In this document: in pieces, positions 1 to 12,497 of the stretch
How the letters are laid out: the number at the start of each line of letters is the position of its first letter
Numbering within the stretch: position 1 is the first letter of the stretch
NCBI GenBank assembly: GCA_933207985.1
Contig: OW240916.1
Coordinates: 298,905,582-298,969,581, forward strand
DNA: 64,000 nt
From: Pelobates cultripes
Taxonomy: Eukaryota; Chordata; Amphibia; Anura; Pelobatidae
Direction of reading: 5' to 3'
The notes under the pieces: generated by a model
Told to the model about the DNA's origin: nothing
The model's database searches: none
The model's input: only the letters and a program-made list of their open reading frames with translations
Translations under genes and position numbers: made by a program

Positions 1-1048
1 CCTTTCTGGATACATTGGGTGTCAGTCCCCCTTTCTGGATACATTGGGGCCTACACACTGTCAACCTCCCTTTCTGGATACATTGGGGCCTACACACTGT
101 CAACCTCCCTTTCTGGATACATTGGGGCCTACACACTGTCAACCTCCCTTTCTGGATATATTGGGGCCTACACACTGTCAACCTCCCTTTCTGGATACAT
201 TGGGGCCAACACACTGTCAGTCCCCCTTTCTGGATACATTGGGGCCTACACACTGTCAGTCCCCCTTTCTGGATACATTGGGGCCTACACACTGTCAGTC
301 CTCCTTTCTGGATACATTGGGGCCTACACACTGTCAGCCTCCCTTTCTGGATATATTGGGGCCTACACACTGTCAGCCTCCCTTTCTGGATATATTGGGG
401 CCTACACACTGTCAGCCTCCCTTTCTGGATATATTGGGGCTTACACACTGTCAGCCTCCCTTTCTGGATATATTGGGGCTTACACACTGTCAGCCTCCCT
501 TTCTGGATATATTGGGGCTTACACACTGTCAGCCTCCCTTTCTGGATATATTGGGGCTACACTACATACATTGGGGCCTACACACTGTCAGCCTCCCTTT
601 CTGGATATATTGGGGCCTACACACTGTCAGCCTCCCTTTCTGGATATATTGGGGCCTACACACTGTCAGCCTCCCTTTCTGGATATATTGGGGCTTACAC
701 ACTGTCAGCCTCCCTTTCTGGATATATTGGGGCTTACACACTGTCAGCCTCCCTTTCTGGATATATTGGGGCTTACACACTGTCAGCCTCCCTTTCTGGA
801 TATATTGGGGCCTACACACTGTCAGCCTCCCTTTCTGGATATATTGGGGCCTACACACTGATAGCCTCCCTTTCTGGATATTTTGGGGCTTACACACTGT
901 CAGCCTCCCTTTCTGAATACATTGGGGCCTACACACTGACAGCCTCCCTTTCTGGATATATTGGGGCTTACACACTGTCAGTCTCCCTTTCTGGATACAT
1001 TGGGGCCTACACACTGACAGCCCTCCTTTTAGGCCACACACTGTCACT
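1..1048. repeat. 39-bp minisatellite, about 26 copies
   Basis: Head-to-tail copies of a 39-bp unit (CCTTTCTGGATACATTGGGG, then a CCTACACACTGTCAACCTC-like half) run from the window edge to about 1048. Variants fall in blocks: ACATTGGGGCC with AACCTC early, ATATTGGGGC(C/T) with AGCCTC later. One unit near 556-575 is interrupted (CTACACTACATACATTGG). Because 39 is a multiple of 3 and the unit lacks stops in several frames, long 13-residue-period ORFs appear in three plus frames and one minus frame. They are by-products of the repeat. The left end lies outside the window, so total size is unknown. Confidence 0.97.
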
Positions 1049-2562
1049 GTAGAAGCACAGATGGGTTTAGATGACCAGTTTACCCAACTGCCTCCTCCTT
1101 CTCTTCCTGTACCCCACAGTCCTCTCTTCCTCATAGATCTTCTAACCTTTTTCTCTCTCTCTGTTCAATTGGGGACCAACATGATTTAATTGTTATATTT
1201 TAATTTGTTTCTGCCTTTATTATCAGAACGTCATCTTCACTCAATGTGGCTGAATATAGTTAAATATTATGTGGATTAATGGAATACCCACTTTGCTTGT
1301 CGTCTTTCTTATTTTGGTTATTGTAATGTTTATGTTTTCTATTTATGTTTTGTATATGCATATGAATAACTAAATAGTGTGGTTAACCCAAGTCTTCCTA
1401 GACCTTTTGACACTACTGAAAAGCTGTGAACCCTTTAGGTGCCTTTGGATTGGCTCAGGTTCATCATGTGGCTTTGAAGTCACAAAAAGAATGAATGCGA
1501 CTTCAAACATGCAAAATGGTTAACAGCTCATGTCCTCTCATTGCCAAGCACGCAGACCATTTGTGGACAGAGAGATTATGAACTTCCTAATTTTTACATT
1601 TCCAGCTGAGAGGGTGCACTTTGTGTGCTGGGGAAATTGCTGTCTTTGGTCAAATTCCTCTCAAAAACTGGAAGGACATTACTTGTATCCCCTTAATAAA
1701 ACCATAACCACTACATTAAGCAGTTGTGTCAAAGCCTCCTAGAACCATAAGCACTACAGTATACTGGAGTAGTTATGATGTTTGGAGTGTCCATTTAAAA
1801 AGTATGTTATATGATGTAATCTTTTTATCTCAAATTTTATTAAAAAAATGATGTAAAATCTCTGTGAAAAAAAGGTATGGACTAACAATGCTCAGTATTC
1901 CGTGTCTGTGAACCAAATGGGGATGTTGCCTCGTTGACCCTAGTAATCCATGTCTCAGCAGTGGTGCTGCCTTAAAGACCACAATTTATACAAAATACAA
2001 GTTAAGGAACAGTGTACACAAAAATAAAGTTTTAGATTTTACAATGCTACTTAAAATCACCTATCCCAGCAAACAAATATGGAGATTCACTTCCACCATA
2101 TGGCCAGACCAGATTCCTTGGTCCATGCCCCTCTACTCCAGATGCCCTTTTGGAGGTGACCATAGGAAAATATACATTTTAGGCGGTTTAGGGTAATATC
2201 ATCTATTTTTTTTTTTTTTTGTTATGACACTTGTCTTTTTTTTTTTTTTACATGTGTTTATCACATTAATTTTGCATGATATATTCACAATTATTTTACA
2301 ACAGATTTATTAAATACACTTTAGTTCATGTAGCACTATTTAATGTATCTCCTTCGTTGGAATTTGTGTAGGACCCACCAATATTGGGGTACTTTAATGG
2401 AGTGGTGGGTTTAACAAAATATGGCCATATGGTGGAACTGATTCTCCATTCCGATCACCAAGTTAGGTGATTTTAAATAGCCATGTAAAATGTAAAACTG
2501 TAGTTTTGTGTGCACTGTTCCTTATCTGTATTTTGATAAAAAATATATATATACACATTACA
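1049..2562. other. Unrecognised AT-rich DNA
   Basis: No coding exon, RNA gene or repeat family was recognised. Two poly-T tracts (about 2207-2220 and 2236-2249) are the only low-complexity features. The 70-codon ORF at 1530-1742 shows no recognisable motif. Confidence 0.6.
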
Positions 2563-2905
2563 GCCAAGGGGATAGGGGCAGTAGGGTGTGTGAGGGGTGC
2601 AATATGTGTGTTTGTGGGAGTGGTGGAGTGTGTGAGTGGTGTGTGTGTGTGTGAGAGGGGCAGTGTGCGTTTGTGTGATGGGTGCAGTGTTTGTGTATGT
2701 GGGGCTGCTTGTGCTTGAGGGGTACAGTGTGTGTAGGGGCAGGTTGTGTCAGGGGCACAATGTGTGTGAGGGGTACAGTTTGTGTGTATGGAGGGGCAGT
2801 GTGTTCATGTATGGGGGTAATTGTGTGTATGGGGCGGTAGTGTGTTTGTATATGGGGCAGAGTGTTTGTGTATGGCGGTGGTGTGTGTATTGAGGGTGTT
2901 ATTGT
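2563..2905. repeat. Degenerate GT/GGGG-rich simple repeat
   Basis: Irregular repeats of TGTGTG, GGGGCAGTGTGTG and TATGGGG fill this stretch. Short Cys/Val-rich ORFs on plus and His/Thr-rich ORFs on minus come only from base composition. Confidence 0.85.
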
Positions 2906-2939
2906 AGGGTCTGTGGGGGTGGGATGGTAAATTCATGAA

Positions 2940-3221
2940 TATATTATTCTTTTTTACTGTCCATATTCCCCTCCCTGCTTAAATTTGCCTTGGAGGGGGG
3001 ATATTTCCTAGAATAGCTGCAGGTTAGAGCTCCCCGGGTCCTCTCTCCCTCCCCTACCGGCTGCCGCATTACTTTGCTAGCGGGCCAGAGAGGGAGATGT
3101 CTGATCTCCCCTCCAGTCCTGCAGAGCCGGCAGGGGAGAGGGAAGCAAATTATCTTGTGGCGTTCCTGTGTGCTCGTCACGGTGCTTCAGGGTGCCGCGG
3201 CACACAGTTTAGGAACTGCTG
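2940..3221 (-). mobile_element. hAT-like transposon end (fragment)
   Basis: Read on the minus strand, the sequence from 3221 begins CAGCAGTTCCTAAACTGTG and continues with GCCGCGGCACCC. This resembles the CAGnGGTTCTCAAACT-type terminal repeat of vertebrate hAT (Charlie-like) elements. The block is GC-rich compared with its flanks. No partner terminus or 8-bp duplication was found to the left, so this is a fragment or a misassignment. Confidence 0.4.
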
Positions 3222-5736
3222 GGTTATATGTATAATAGGATTACCAGTGTGAAAATGCTCACGATTGGCTAGCTAAACAGGAGTTCTTATAATATATTGA
3301 GATAAATGACAATGTCTTGATAGCTTTATAGGACCAGAATTTCATGCAGCCATTTTTCTGGTGTTACTTGAATAGTATATTAGAAACATAGAATTTTCTT
3401 CCTTTAAGTTTCAGAAACCTTTTCAGTCATTTTAGTCCATGTTGTCAGGCATAGAGTCAAGGCAAGATTTAGGGTCTCATCATGTTTAGATTCACATATT
3501 GCTCCATCTCCCCTAGTGTGTGCTGATGGCTTGCAGATTTTGCATGCATGATTATTGGTAAATGAGTCTTTGGAGTTCATGTAAATGGAAGTTCTATTGC
3601 TGTACAAGAAAGGTCATTCATTCCAGACGCTAGGGATGGGAATTCTCTGTGCTGCTTGACCTCTTAAAATGCCATGTCATGTTAACCCCGGAGTTATTTC
3701 ATGAGCTTTGAAGACAGTTCTAAATGTATTACATGACCTGTTGGCACCTCTTAATATGTCTGGGGCTTTTCTGGTCTCCAATAAAATGTTAATCACATCC
3801 CAGTCACACAGGGATTCATTGTGTATGACACCGTGCACAATGGATTTTCTTTCTTTTCTTCTATATTGCTCTTTACATTTTCTAAAACACTGTTTTTAGT
3901 TGTAGTAACCCTTACTGGCATGGCTCCCCAATTTAAAAAATAAATAAAATAAAATGACAACATATATAAAGCGAAAACGTGCAATCCTACACTGTGGACA
4001 AATTCTTCCTGCAGTCTGATCCTCCCCTAGTAACATTACTATCCCTCACTGAAAGGGGGTAATGGCAAAGAGGTAACCCGCACCACCTTCCGTGACATTA
4101 TCCAGATCTCTCTGCAATAGCCAATCCAATGCTGCATTGGTCATATGATTCGGTTGATTCTGTGGAAGTGCTTATAATGGCTGTATTTATCACTGAAGAT
4201 ACAAAAAGTTTCTAGAAAACTGCAATTGGCTCTGCTTAGGGACACTCACTAAGCATGGCAATAGTTCTCCAGGATGCAGACATGATGGTTTCATTGCCAG
4301 CGCATAGTGCCAGTATGGAGTGTTATGAGATATATCATGTATTTCCACAGCAAGATGTGTTTGCTACATTAATATCATACATCACTACAGAGAGCAGGAA
4401 AACATTTCCTGGGTTCTCCTACTCTGTTCTGTCACTCAACTGTTGGCATAGACCTTTTGATTGACAAGTGGGACCCCAATTTATTTATTTTTTTGGCTTA
4501 GTTTATGAAATCTATCCATTTGCTAGCCATTCTGCTTCTGGTTAAATAAAGTTAGTGTGTACTAGGACAGGTACACTTTAAGACTATCTTTAAGACTATC
4601 TCTCTTCTTACAGTGCATGTTCTAATGTACTGTGGCAGGTGTTGTGCTTCTGTATGTCAAGTCCTTATCTCATGATTTGTCCCAATTTCCAGCCTTGGAT
4701 CAGGCCCAAGTTCTTGTATCCATTCCATCACATTATCTACATTCCAGTTTAAATCCTTATCTTGTCGCTGACTCCTGTTTTAACCAGATATAGTATAGGT
4801 TCCTCTAATCATGTCTTACCAGCGAATAAGTGAAATTTGCTTTGAAGGATTTTTACACAGAGAGTGCACATGCTAGCAAGGGAGTAATCCCACAGGGGTG
4901 CTCCAGGAAGTGAGAGTGAACCTCCAGAGTCCACTGGTAAGTTTCACAAATACCCAGGCATACCTGGAGGTTTCCTCACATAGGCAGTTTTTTATTCAGG
5001 AACAGTGTACATCAGAAGCAACGTTTCGGCTCTTACTCGAGCCTTTGTCAAGACTGAAGGAATTGAATGATCCATTTGTGTCTTAGATTTATTAAAATAG
5101 TCCAGCAAAATGCAATTCCATTGGGAAATGCATTGTTCTATGTTATAGAAACACTGTGTAGGACAAAAAAACAAAAAGCCACTTCCACAAAAAATAAAAA
5201 AATAAAGTAATGACTTACCCAGATATAAAAACAAAAAACAAAAACCACAACAGAACCTAGAACACACAAACACACACAAATGTAATGGGGTCTTTTAATT
5301 GAATCAGGACTGGTTGGTTTCTAGTCAACTACACTTTGCATGTTTCATTGGTACAGAAAAACAGCTGAAAGCCAGTTGCGGTGAGTTTCAAACAATATCC
5401 CGGCTGTGTATGGGATTTAGTCAATTAGTTTTATGTATACCGGAAAACAATTACTTGCCAAGCTAATATCAGAAATGCGGATTGTCCCTGTTTTCTCCCT
5501 TTAATTATTCTGCCCGTGTTCAACAACTATTGAAAGAGGCCAGTCTTCAAAAGATATTTCCTGAAACCATAAAATGAGAAGATTCACGCAAATTATTGAA
5601 GCCAAGGACAGTAAAATATTTTACATTAGCACAGTGCCCTATTATGGAATACCAGATGTTTCTCCATATCCTGTCAATACAAGTCAAATATTTTGTTCAC
5701 TTTTAGTATTGTCAGCTTGTGAAAACTGTGACATAC
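3222..5736. other. Unrecognised DNA
   Basis: No gene or clear repeat was recognised. The stretch near 5018-5055 (CAACGTTTCGGCTCTTACTC followed by GAGCCTTTGTCAAG) resembles a motif I associate with dispersed repeats in amphibian genomes, but I cannot assign a family. Confidence 0.5.
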
Positions 5737-5786
5737 CTTAACAAGGTTTCTTCTGAACGTCTCTTGTGCAGATTGTAATCCTGGAT
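5737..5786 (-). other. Candidate 50-nt internal exon (minus strand)
   Basis: On the minus strand a pyrimidine-rich acceptor (TTTTGTTTTTTAG) precedes 50 nt that end at a consensus donor (AAG|GTATGT). Two frames are open. One reads PGLQSAQETFRRNLVK and ends exactly at a codon boundary; another reads IQDYNLHKRRSEETLL. I do not recognise the protein and found no adjoining exon. In mammals TMEM167A lies divergent to XRCC4, but neither frame resembles TMEM167A as I know it. It may be a real exon of an unidentified gene or a chance splice-site pair. Confidence 0.3.
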
Positions 5787-6136
5787 CTAAAAAACAAAAT
5801 ACACAGATGTTGTGATTTATGGACTTTCTTACACATATTTACAGACCAACACTGTGCTTCTCAGTCTTCCTCTAACACAGCCAGCTATTGAAGTGTTCGT
5901 AGCAATATCCATCAATACCAGTTTATGGAATGTTTAACTGGCAGCACGATTGGTCATGCTTTGTCTATGTTACAGATGACCTGTATGGAACGCAAATGTG
6001 AGCTTGGATTAATAACAAATGGCTGTTGACTCACTCTTTTCACCATGTATTCACTGCAGATTGTTAGGGTGAAGGATTTAGTAGATAATCTCTTAGTGTT
6101 CAAATACAATTCTCTGTAGTGTAGAATTAAGAATTA

Positions 6137-6842
6137 CCGTATATACTCGAGTATAAGCAGAGTTTTTCAGCACATTTTTTATGCTGAAAAAGACCCCCTC
6201 GGCTTATACTCGAGTAAAGGTCCGTATTATGGCAACTTACATTACCAGGACCGCCGGGCTTGTCATGAGGCCCCGGGAGGGGGGTGGGGGGGTGCAGAAG
6301 CTGTTACTTACCTTCCCAGCAGCTCCCTTCAGCTCCCCTGTCTAAATCTCGCAAGTCCCGCGGCCGTCAAAGAGTTGCCATGGGTTGCCATGGCAACGCT
6401 CCCAGCGAGACCGCGAGATCGCGAGATTTACAGAGGGGAGCTGAAGGAGATGCTGGAAAGGTAAGTAACAGCTTGCTGCCGCCCCCATCCCCCTCCCCCC
6501 CCCACTGCTCAGTACATGCCACTGGACCACCAGGGAATGCCATAACCCCCCTCCCTGGCCAGGGGATAAGCAGGGAGGGGGAACAAAAAAAAAGTGAAAT
6601 AACTAATAATATATAATAATATAAATACAAATATTAGAATAATAAAAATGCCCTCCCCCCACCTAGTTTACACACACTAGACAAACAAACACACACTCTG
6701 CATTCAGTTTATACACATTCTATACACACATGCATTTCCCACCCTAGGCTTATACTTGAGTCAATAAGTTTTCCCATTTTTTTGTGGTAAAATTAGGTGC
6801 CTCGGCTTATATTCTGGGCGGCTTATACTAGAGTATATACGG
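6137..6842. mobile_element. TA-flanked MITE (probable Tc1/mariner type)
   Basis: The element starts CCGTATATACTCGAGTATAA and ends with the near inverse (TTATACTAGAGTATATACGG). TA sits on both sides (6135-6136 and 6843-6844), fitting a TA target duplication. A subterminal copy of the motif (CGGCTTATACTCGAGTA) lies near 6200. The GC-rich core holds a second inverted repeat of about 53 bp (6299-6352 with 6421-6473). No transposase is encoded, and the 62-110-codon ORFs come from base composition. The superfamily is inferred from the TA flanks alone. Confidence 0.75.
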
Positions 6843-6944
6843 TAAGTTAAATGTACCTAAGGGATTCTATAGTGTAAGAAATACAAATTGTTACAGGGTT
6901 AAAAAACCCTTTAGTAATTTACCGGATTACAGCACCGATATCCC

Positions 6945-7110
6945 TTCCCATAGGAAAAGGTTGGGAAGAGGTGATAATATAAGATGCGAAGAGCAGGCCA
7001 TTGTTAGATCTTCTGGGGCAGGCTGATGTATATTTGTTGATTAATGAGGACAGGTGGTGGGGAGTGATGTTTAGTAAGGGCCTTGTAGGTTGAGTGAGAA
7101 TTTTGAATTT
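6945..7110 (-). mobile_element. L2/CR1-type LINE fragment
   Basis: The minus-strand translation gives a KFKILT segment followed by a run resembling the end of L2/CR1 reverse transcriptases (RI.FKIL.l.YKAL, then P.YLS and LRS motifs). It is short, has frame breaks and abuts the L1-type fragment to its right. The family call rests on this single motif. Confidence 0.45.
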
Positions 7111-9990
7111 AACTCTTTCCTACTCAAGGATCAACCTGTTTCTGGTCTCCCCCTCACTCCTCACCCAAGATATCACGACAACGATAGGCACAATCACGTG
7201 GTCTGACCACGCGGAGATATCCCTCACGCTATCAATCCCACAGACCGCAAGATCGTGGTCGCACAAACCTGAGATAAAACAAACAATACTTAAAGAATAC
7301 TTCAATATAAACAAAGACTCAGTGTCGTCTGTAGGAACACTCTGGGCGGCTCACAAAGCCGTCATAAGAGGCAAACTAATCGCAGAAGCCACAAGACACA
7401 ACAAACTAAAACTATAGGAACTCGAGGACCATCTACTTACCCTTAGGACCCTAGATGCTCAACACAAGCAACACCCCACCCAAACACTATCAGCCCAAAT
7501 AAAAACCCACCAACAGGCCATCAAATCGTGTATGATCAAAGACTCCCTAAAAGCCCTCCAATGGAGTAAACAACTCTTTTATGGGAAATCAAATAAGGCA
7601 GACACCCTCCTAGCCTGCAAACTCCGCCAAAAAACACAAACTAAACGGATTACTGAAATAAAATCCCTGGGGGGAAACACTCACAAAGACCCCAGCCACA
7701 TAGCATTGATATTCTCCAACTATTTTAGATCACTCTATGACCACAATCCGGACCCCTCTCCAAACCTAAAACAAGACATTGAACTATACCTTCTAAACAC
7801 CCCCCTCCCATCCCTAACAGACACCGCAATAGCAATGCTGTCAGCCCCTCTCGCGACAGAAGAAATCGCCAATACATTAAAAACGATCAAACCCAACAAA
7901 TGCCCCAGGACCAGACGGCTTCACAGGCCTATACTATAAGACATACGCAAATGCTCTCATACCCCATCTCACAGCTCTAGGGAACTCACTTCTAAAGGGG
8001 GACCCACTCCCAAAGGAGAAGCTCAGAACAAACATCTGCCTTATACCAAAACCCGACAAAACACATGTAGACCCAGGCCACTACCGACCCATATCGCTAC
8101 TCAACGTGGACACAAAGATAATCACAACAACTTTAGTTAACCAAATACAACCCCTCCGCCCAAAACTAATACATCCCGACCAGGTGGGCTTCATACCCAC
8201 AAGACAGGCAGGGGATAACACAAGACACATGATAGATCTAATATGGGTAGCCCAAAGTAGGAAAATCCCAACCAATGGACGCGGAAATGGCCTTTGATCG
8301 CCTACTATGGCCATTCCTATTCGCCACCCTCCAAAAATTCACTTTCCCATCACCCATTCTTCCAGCCTTACAGACCCTATATGCCCAACCAACGGCCACA
8401 CTCCTCATACCAAACGCCAAACACCCAGAATTCACAATTAAAAATGGGACGAGACAGGGCTGCCCGCTCTCCCCACTCCTATTCACCCTATCACTTGAAC
8501 CCCTCCTTCAAAACATATGTAGGGAACAAGAAATCCAAGGTATCAATGTCAGGAATGAAGAATATAAAATAGCAGCCTATGCTGACGATATCTTACTCAT
8601 GATCACCCTACTCAATCCCTACCACCCTTACTGACACTTCTACAAAAATGCGCAACCCTATCGGGATACAAACTAAACCTAGAAAAAATGGAAGCCCTCC
8701 CAATATGAATATCGCAGCCAACCCTCGAACACATAAAATTGACCCACCCATTTAGATACAACTCGCAAAGCATTCACTACCAAGGAACACACTTCCCCGC
8801 AGACCTCAACAAAACCTACGCCCTGAACTACACCCCACTACTCTGCCAAGCACACCTAGACCTACAAACATGGGGCCCTATGTCCATATCATGGCTGGGG
8901 AGAATAGCCTCCATAAAAATGAACCTACTCCCATGATTCCTGTATTTGTTTCAAACTCTACCCATATCCAAACATGACTTGAAAACACTTCAAACTAACA
9001 GACAAATTCATTTGGTCCAACAAAAGGCCACGTATCAAAAGAGCCACAATGTATAAAACCACCAGAACCGGAGGCCTGGGCCTCCCAAACTTTTACCACT
9101 ACCACCAGGTGGCCCAACTAGCCCAGATACAAACCCTACATGCACAACTGGGGCTCAAGCTATGGGTGGACCTGGAACATGACCTCCTGGGACGAGACCA
9201 CCCTTCATTACTCTTTTGGGTGCCCACGAAAGACAGACCACCAACTCCGCGAACCACCCCCGCCCTAACAACATCCTTTCACATCTGGGACACCACAATC
9301 TCTAAGAACCCCATAGTTAACAAACCATCACCTCTCACACCTATTCTGAGAAACAATCAATTTCCCCCAGGCCTATCGCCTTGAGACTTCGCGAGATATG
9401 AGGACAATGGGCTATACAGATTCCTCCACTTCTTCCAATTCCAACAATTCCGACCCTTCCAAGACCTGCCCAGACAGACCCCACTAAACACATTTGACCA
9501 CTTTCGATACCTCCAGATACACCGCTTCCTCACTGAACCACACAACAAGGCAGCTGCCACCACTGGGCCAACCCAGTTTGAAAAACCATGCCTACACGCA
9601 CACATACAAAAGGGACAAATCTCTACCATATACCTCCTCCTAAATGCCAACTCCCCAGAAGACACCCTTTCATACACGAAGGCGTGGGAAAGAGACATAG
9701 GCCCCCCAGAGGACCCATCAGATTGGTCGGACATATGGGAGGCTACGGCCTCACTCTCCATATGTGTGAATCACAAGGAGCAGGGATACAAGACTCTACT
9801 CAGGTGGTACCTCACATCCCTGAGAATGAGACAAATGGGCCGGGCAACCACTGACTCCTGCTGGAAGGGCTGTGGGCAAAAGGGCACCTACATCCACCTT
9901 TGGTGGGAATGCCCACGACACGACACAACACTACCATAAGATATGGGACCCATGGACCCAACACCCCCTACCGCTTAACTAAAAGGAGGA
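7105..9990 (+). pseudogene. L1-type ORF2 (endonuclease end, RT) remnant
   Basis: Visible pieces in order are: the C-terminal AP-endonuclease motif (YSRINLFLVSP, then TWSDHAEISL, 7120-7240); an RT N-terminal linker; a damaged GPDGF motif near 7900; PGHYRPISLLNVDTK (8070-8115); the RT A box DAEMAFDRL near 8277; GTRQGCPLSPLLF (about 8450); the catalytic AYADDIL box (8575-8597); and a C-terminal WWECP Cys/His segment near 9900. At least four frame changes or stops separate them (about 7417, 7910, 8275 and 8630), so it cannot encode a protein. By family knowledge ORF2 nicks DNA and copies RNA by target-primed reverse transcription. Confidence 0.85.
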
Positions 9991-10790
9991 ACGGAGGACT
10001 ACGAATGACCCCCCCAACTGAGTTCACCCCCAAAAAATAGCAAACAGCCCTGACTGGGATCCTACCTCCCCTACCCTGGCCTACTCCCTCCACCCAATCA
10101 ATATCCCCTTCCCTCCCAGCCCACCCCCACATACCAGGCCATATGCATGGCCACCCAAGCTCACTAAGACACGACATCAGCATACCGTGAAACTCACCAC
10201 ATCTCAACTACACGATCTGGAACCCCCGACCCAACCCAGACTCACCTTCAAGAGCAAACACCAAAACCCCCATAGCAAAAAACAAGACAAGTCAAAAACC
10301 TGAGACATCAAAAAGCACCTAACCCACAGCACGTATACACATCACCCTACAGACAAAGACCAGAGAGGGCGAAGGGCCACACAACAGATAAACGGAAACC
10401 CCCCATTGCCACCACACGAAACACAGGCACATGACACTGACAAAAGTACACCCTACAAACCACAAAATTCACACACACACACACACACACTAGGAGACAT
10501 AGACGCTACTAAAGCCACCCCGACTCCACAAACTAGGACATACAACAACACATTCAAAAGAACCTCTCCAAGTGAGAAGAGGGTAAAAATCCAAAATGCA
10601 GACCACTCTGGTCCTAAAATGAACAAAAGAACAATCGCTGTAAATAAGTTGTGTAAACTACAGTGTACTAAGCAATTACACTCCAATGTAACTGCAATGT
10701 TTGCTACCCCACCCCTTATCTTCATTCTGTACCCCAAATTCTTTGAAAAACTGAAAAACCACCAAAAATAAAGAATTTACACACACACAA
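7105..10790 (+). mobile_element. 5'-truncated L1-type LINE
   Basis: The element begins inside the ORF2 endonuclease domain and runs through reverse transcriptase, a C-terminal Cys/His region and a 3' UTR of about 800 bp that ends in an A-rich, AATAAAG-containing tail near 10765. A short CA repeat (10471-10490) lies in the UTR. It differs clearly in sequence from the L1 at 34106-40922, so it is a separate family. No convincing target-site duplication was found. Confidence 0.85.
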
Positions 10791-10829
10791 AAAACCCCCC
10801 AAAAAATGATATACTACTATTGATGAAGC

Positions 10830-11600
10830 TACTGTGACATGGTGCTAGAGGGGCTATTTGCGAAACTAATGGTGATGTGTTGGTGTAAAGGTTAGCTATG
10901 AAGCTAATAATGAAATGGTGTTAGTGGAGCTTTTTTAGTTAGAATGGTGACACGGTGTTAAGCTTGTCATGAAGTTAATGATGACGTGGGGGTAGAGAGA
11001 CTAGCCTTAATGCTATTGGTTATATTTGGGTAGAGAGACTAGCCTTGATTTTTATAGTGACCTGGGGTAGAGAGACTAGCCTTGCAGGCTAATGGTGACA
11101 TTGAGGTAGAGAGACTAGCCTTGATGCTAATGGTGACATTGAGGTAGAGAGACTATCCCCATATCACCATCAGCATCAAAGCATCAAGCCTAGGACCAGC
11201 ATCAAGCCTAGTCTCTCTACCCTCCATGTTACCATAAGAATCAAGGTTAGTCTCTCTATCCCCATATCACCATTAGCATCAAGGCTAGAGAGACTAACCT
11301 TGATTCTTATGGTAACATGGAGGGTAGAGAGACTAGGCTTGATGCTAATGGTGATATGGGTGGTAGGGAGAGACTAGCCTGGGTGCTAATGGTGACATGG
11401 GGATAGAGAGGCTAGTTGTGAAGCAAATGATGACTAGGTGGAAGGAGGGACTAATCTTGAAGCTAATGGTGGCATGATGTTCGGCTAGTCAAAATATTAC
11501 TGGTGTGGTATGAAAGAAGAGGGACAAGTCATAAAGCTAATGGTTTTATGATGTTAGGCTAGTTGTGAAGATGTCATAGCGGCTAGTGGGGATTGGATAG
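10830..11600. repeat. About 36-bp minisatellite with an inverted block
   Basis: Degenerate tandem units of the form GTAGAGAGACTAGCCTTGAT followed by GCTAATGGTGACAT run plus-ward from about 10830, best preserved at 10985-11155 and 11325-11420. They decay toward both ends. Between about 11157 and 11286 the same unit appears on the opposite strand, so part of the array is inverted. Confidence 0.85.
11198..11346. repeat. Perfect 60-bp inverted repeat with 29-bp loop
   Basis: Positions 11198-11257 are the exact reverse complement of 11287-11346, checked base by base, with a 29-nt spacer. It lies in the minisatellite and would form a long hairpin in single-stranded DNA or RNA. Confidence 0.95.
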
Positions 11601-11719
11601 TATAGACACAAACAGTGATGTGTTAAAGAGGTTAGTAATGATAGTGTTATTAGACGCTAATAATAATTTGGCAAAAACCTATGGCAGTACTTGTGTATTA
11701 ATTGCAGTACTTGATGTAT

Positions 11720-12497
11720 TTGATAAAGATGCGGCTAAGGTCCATGCCACTGTCCTCTCTCGCCTTGACTACTGCAATCCGCTTTTCAGTGGTCTTAAGT
11801 GCTCCTAACTTTCCCCATTGCAGTCTATAATGAATGCGGTGGCGAGGCTCATCTCCTCTTCGCCCGCAACTCCCACACCTCATCCCTCTGTCAGTCCCTG
11901 CATTGGCTTCCCATAAGATATAAAATTCTGGTTCTTGCTTTCAAATCTCTACATAATGCTACTCCCACCTATCTATCCTTCCTAATACACACGTATGTCC
12001 CGCCTAGGCCCCTACCCTCTGCCAAAGACCTACGTCTATTCTCTGTTCGTACTCCCACCTCTGATGCTAGCCTTTAAAACTTCTGTAGGGCTGCACCGCT
12101 CCTGTGGAACTCACTTCCGTTTTCTGTTAGACTCTCGCCCAGTCTCCATTCCTTAAAAAAAATCATTAAATTAAAAACTCACTTTTTCACAAAATCATAT
12201 CAATTAATCTGTTAATGGCTCCCAACTGATACCTCTCCTGCAACTGTCATTTAAAAAAACTACACTAAGTCTTCAGTGAATACTATTCTTACAATCTACT
12301 TCCCTAAACCTATCCCTACCTTTTGTGTCACTATACCCCACTCCCTCTAGCACGTAAGCTCATTGAGCAGGGCTCTCAACCCCTCTGTTCCTGTGCTTCA
12401 ACTTGTCAACTTGTCTGGTTACAGTTACATGTTAGTTAGTCCACCCATTGTAAAGCGATATGGAATTTGTTGGCGCTTTATAAATATAATAATAATT
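11720..12497 (+). mobile_element. L2-type LINE 3' end
   Basis: The translation shows the end of an L2-like RT ORF with frame breaks: RLDYCNPLFSGL (11762-11797), SLHWLPIRYKILVLAFKSLH (about 11895-11955), then a P.YLS region, RTPTSDASL and a LWNSLP-like segment near 12100. The 3' UTR carries CTCCCTCTAGCACGTAAGCT then CATTGAGCAGGGC, and ends GTTGGCGCTTTATAAATA(TAA)n. The same tail occurs at 13790-14113 and 43350-43640, so it is a dispersed family. Confidence 0.8.

Noticed and set aside
15..1134. Long ORFs (up to 345 codons) over the left end, on both strands
   Set aside because: They come from a 39-bp repeat that is a multiple of three without stops; there is no start context, splice sign or domain.
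2467..2893. Cys/Val-rich and His-rich small proteins
   Set aside because: They are translations of a GT-rich simple repeat.
6284..6630. Overlapping ORFs of 62-110 codons on both strands
   Set aside because: They lie in the GC-rich core of a MITE with an internal palindrome and show no domain.
11157..11420. Repeat-spacer array resembling CRISPR
   Set aside because: The units are contiguous minisatellite copies without unique spacers, partly inverted, in vertebrate DNA.
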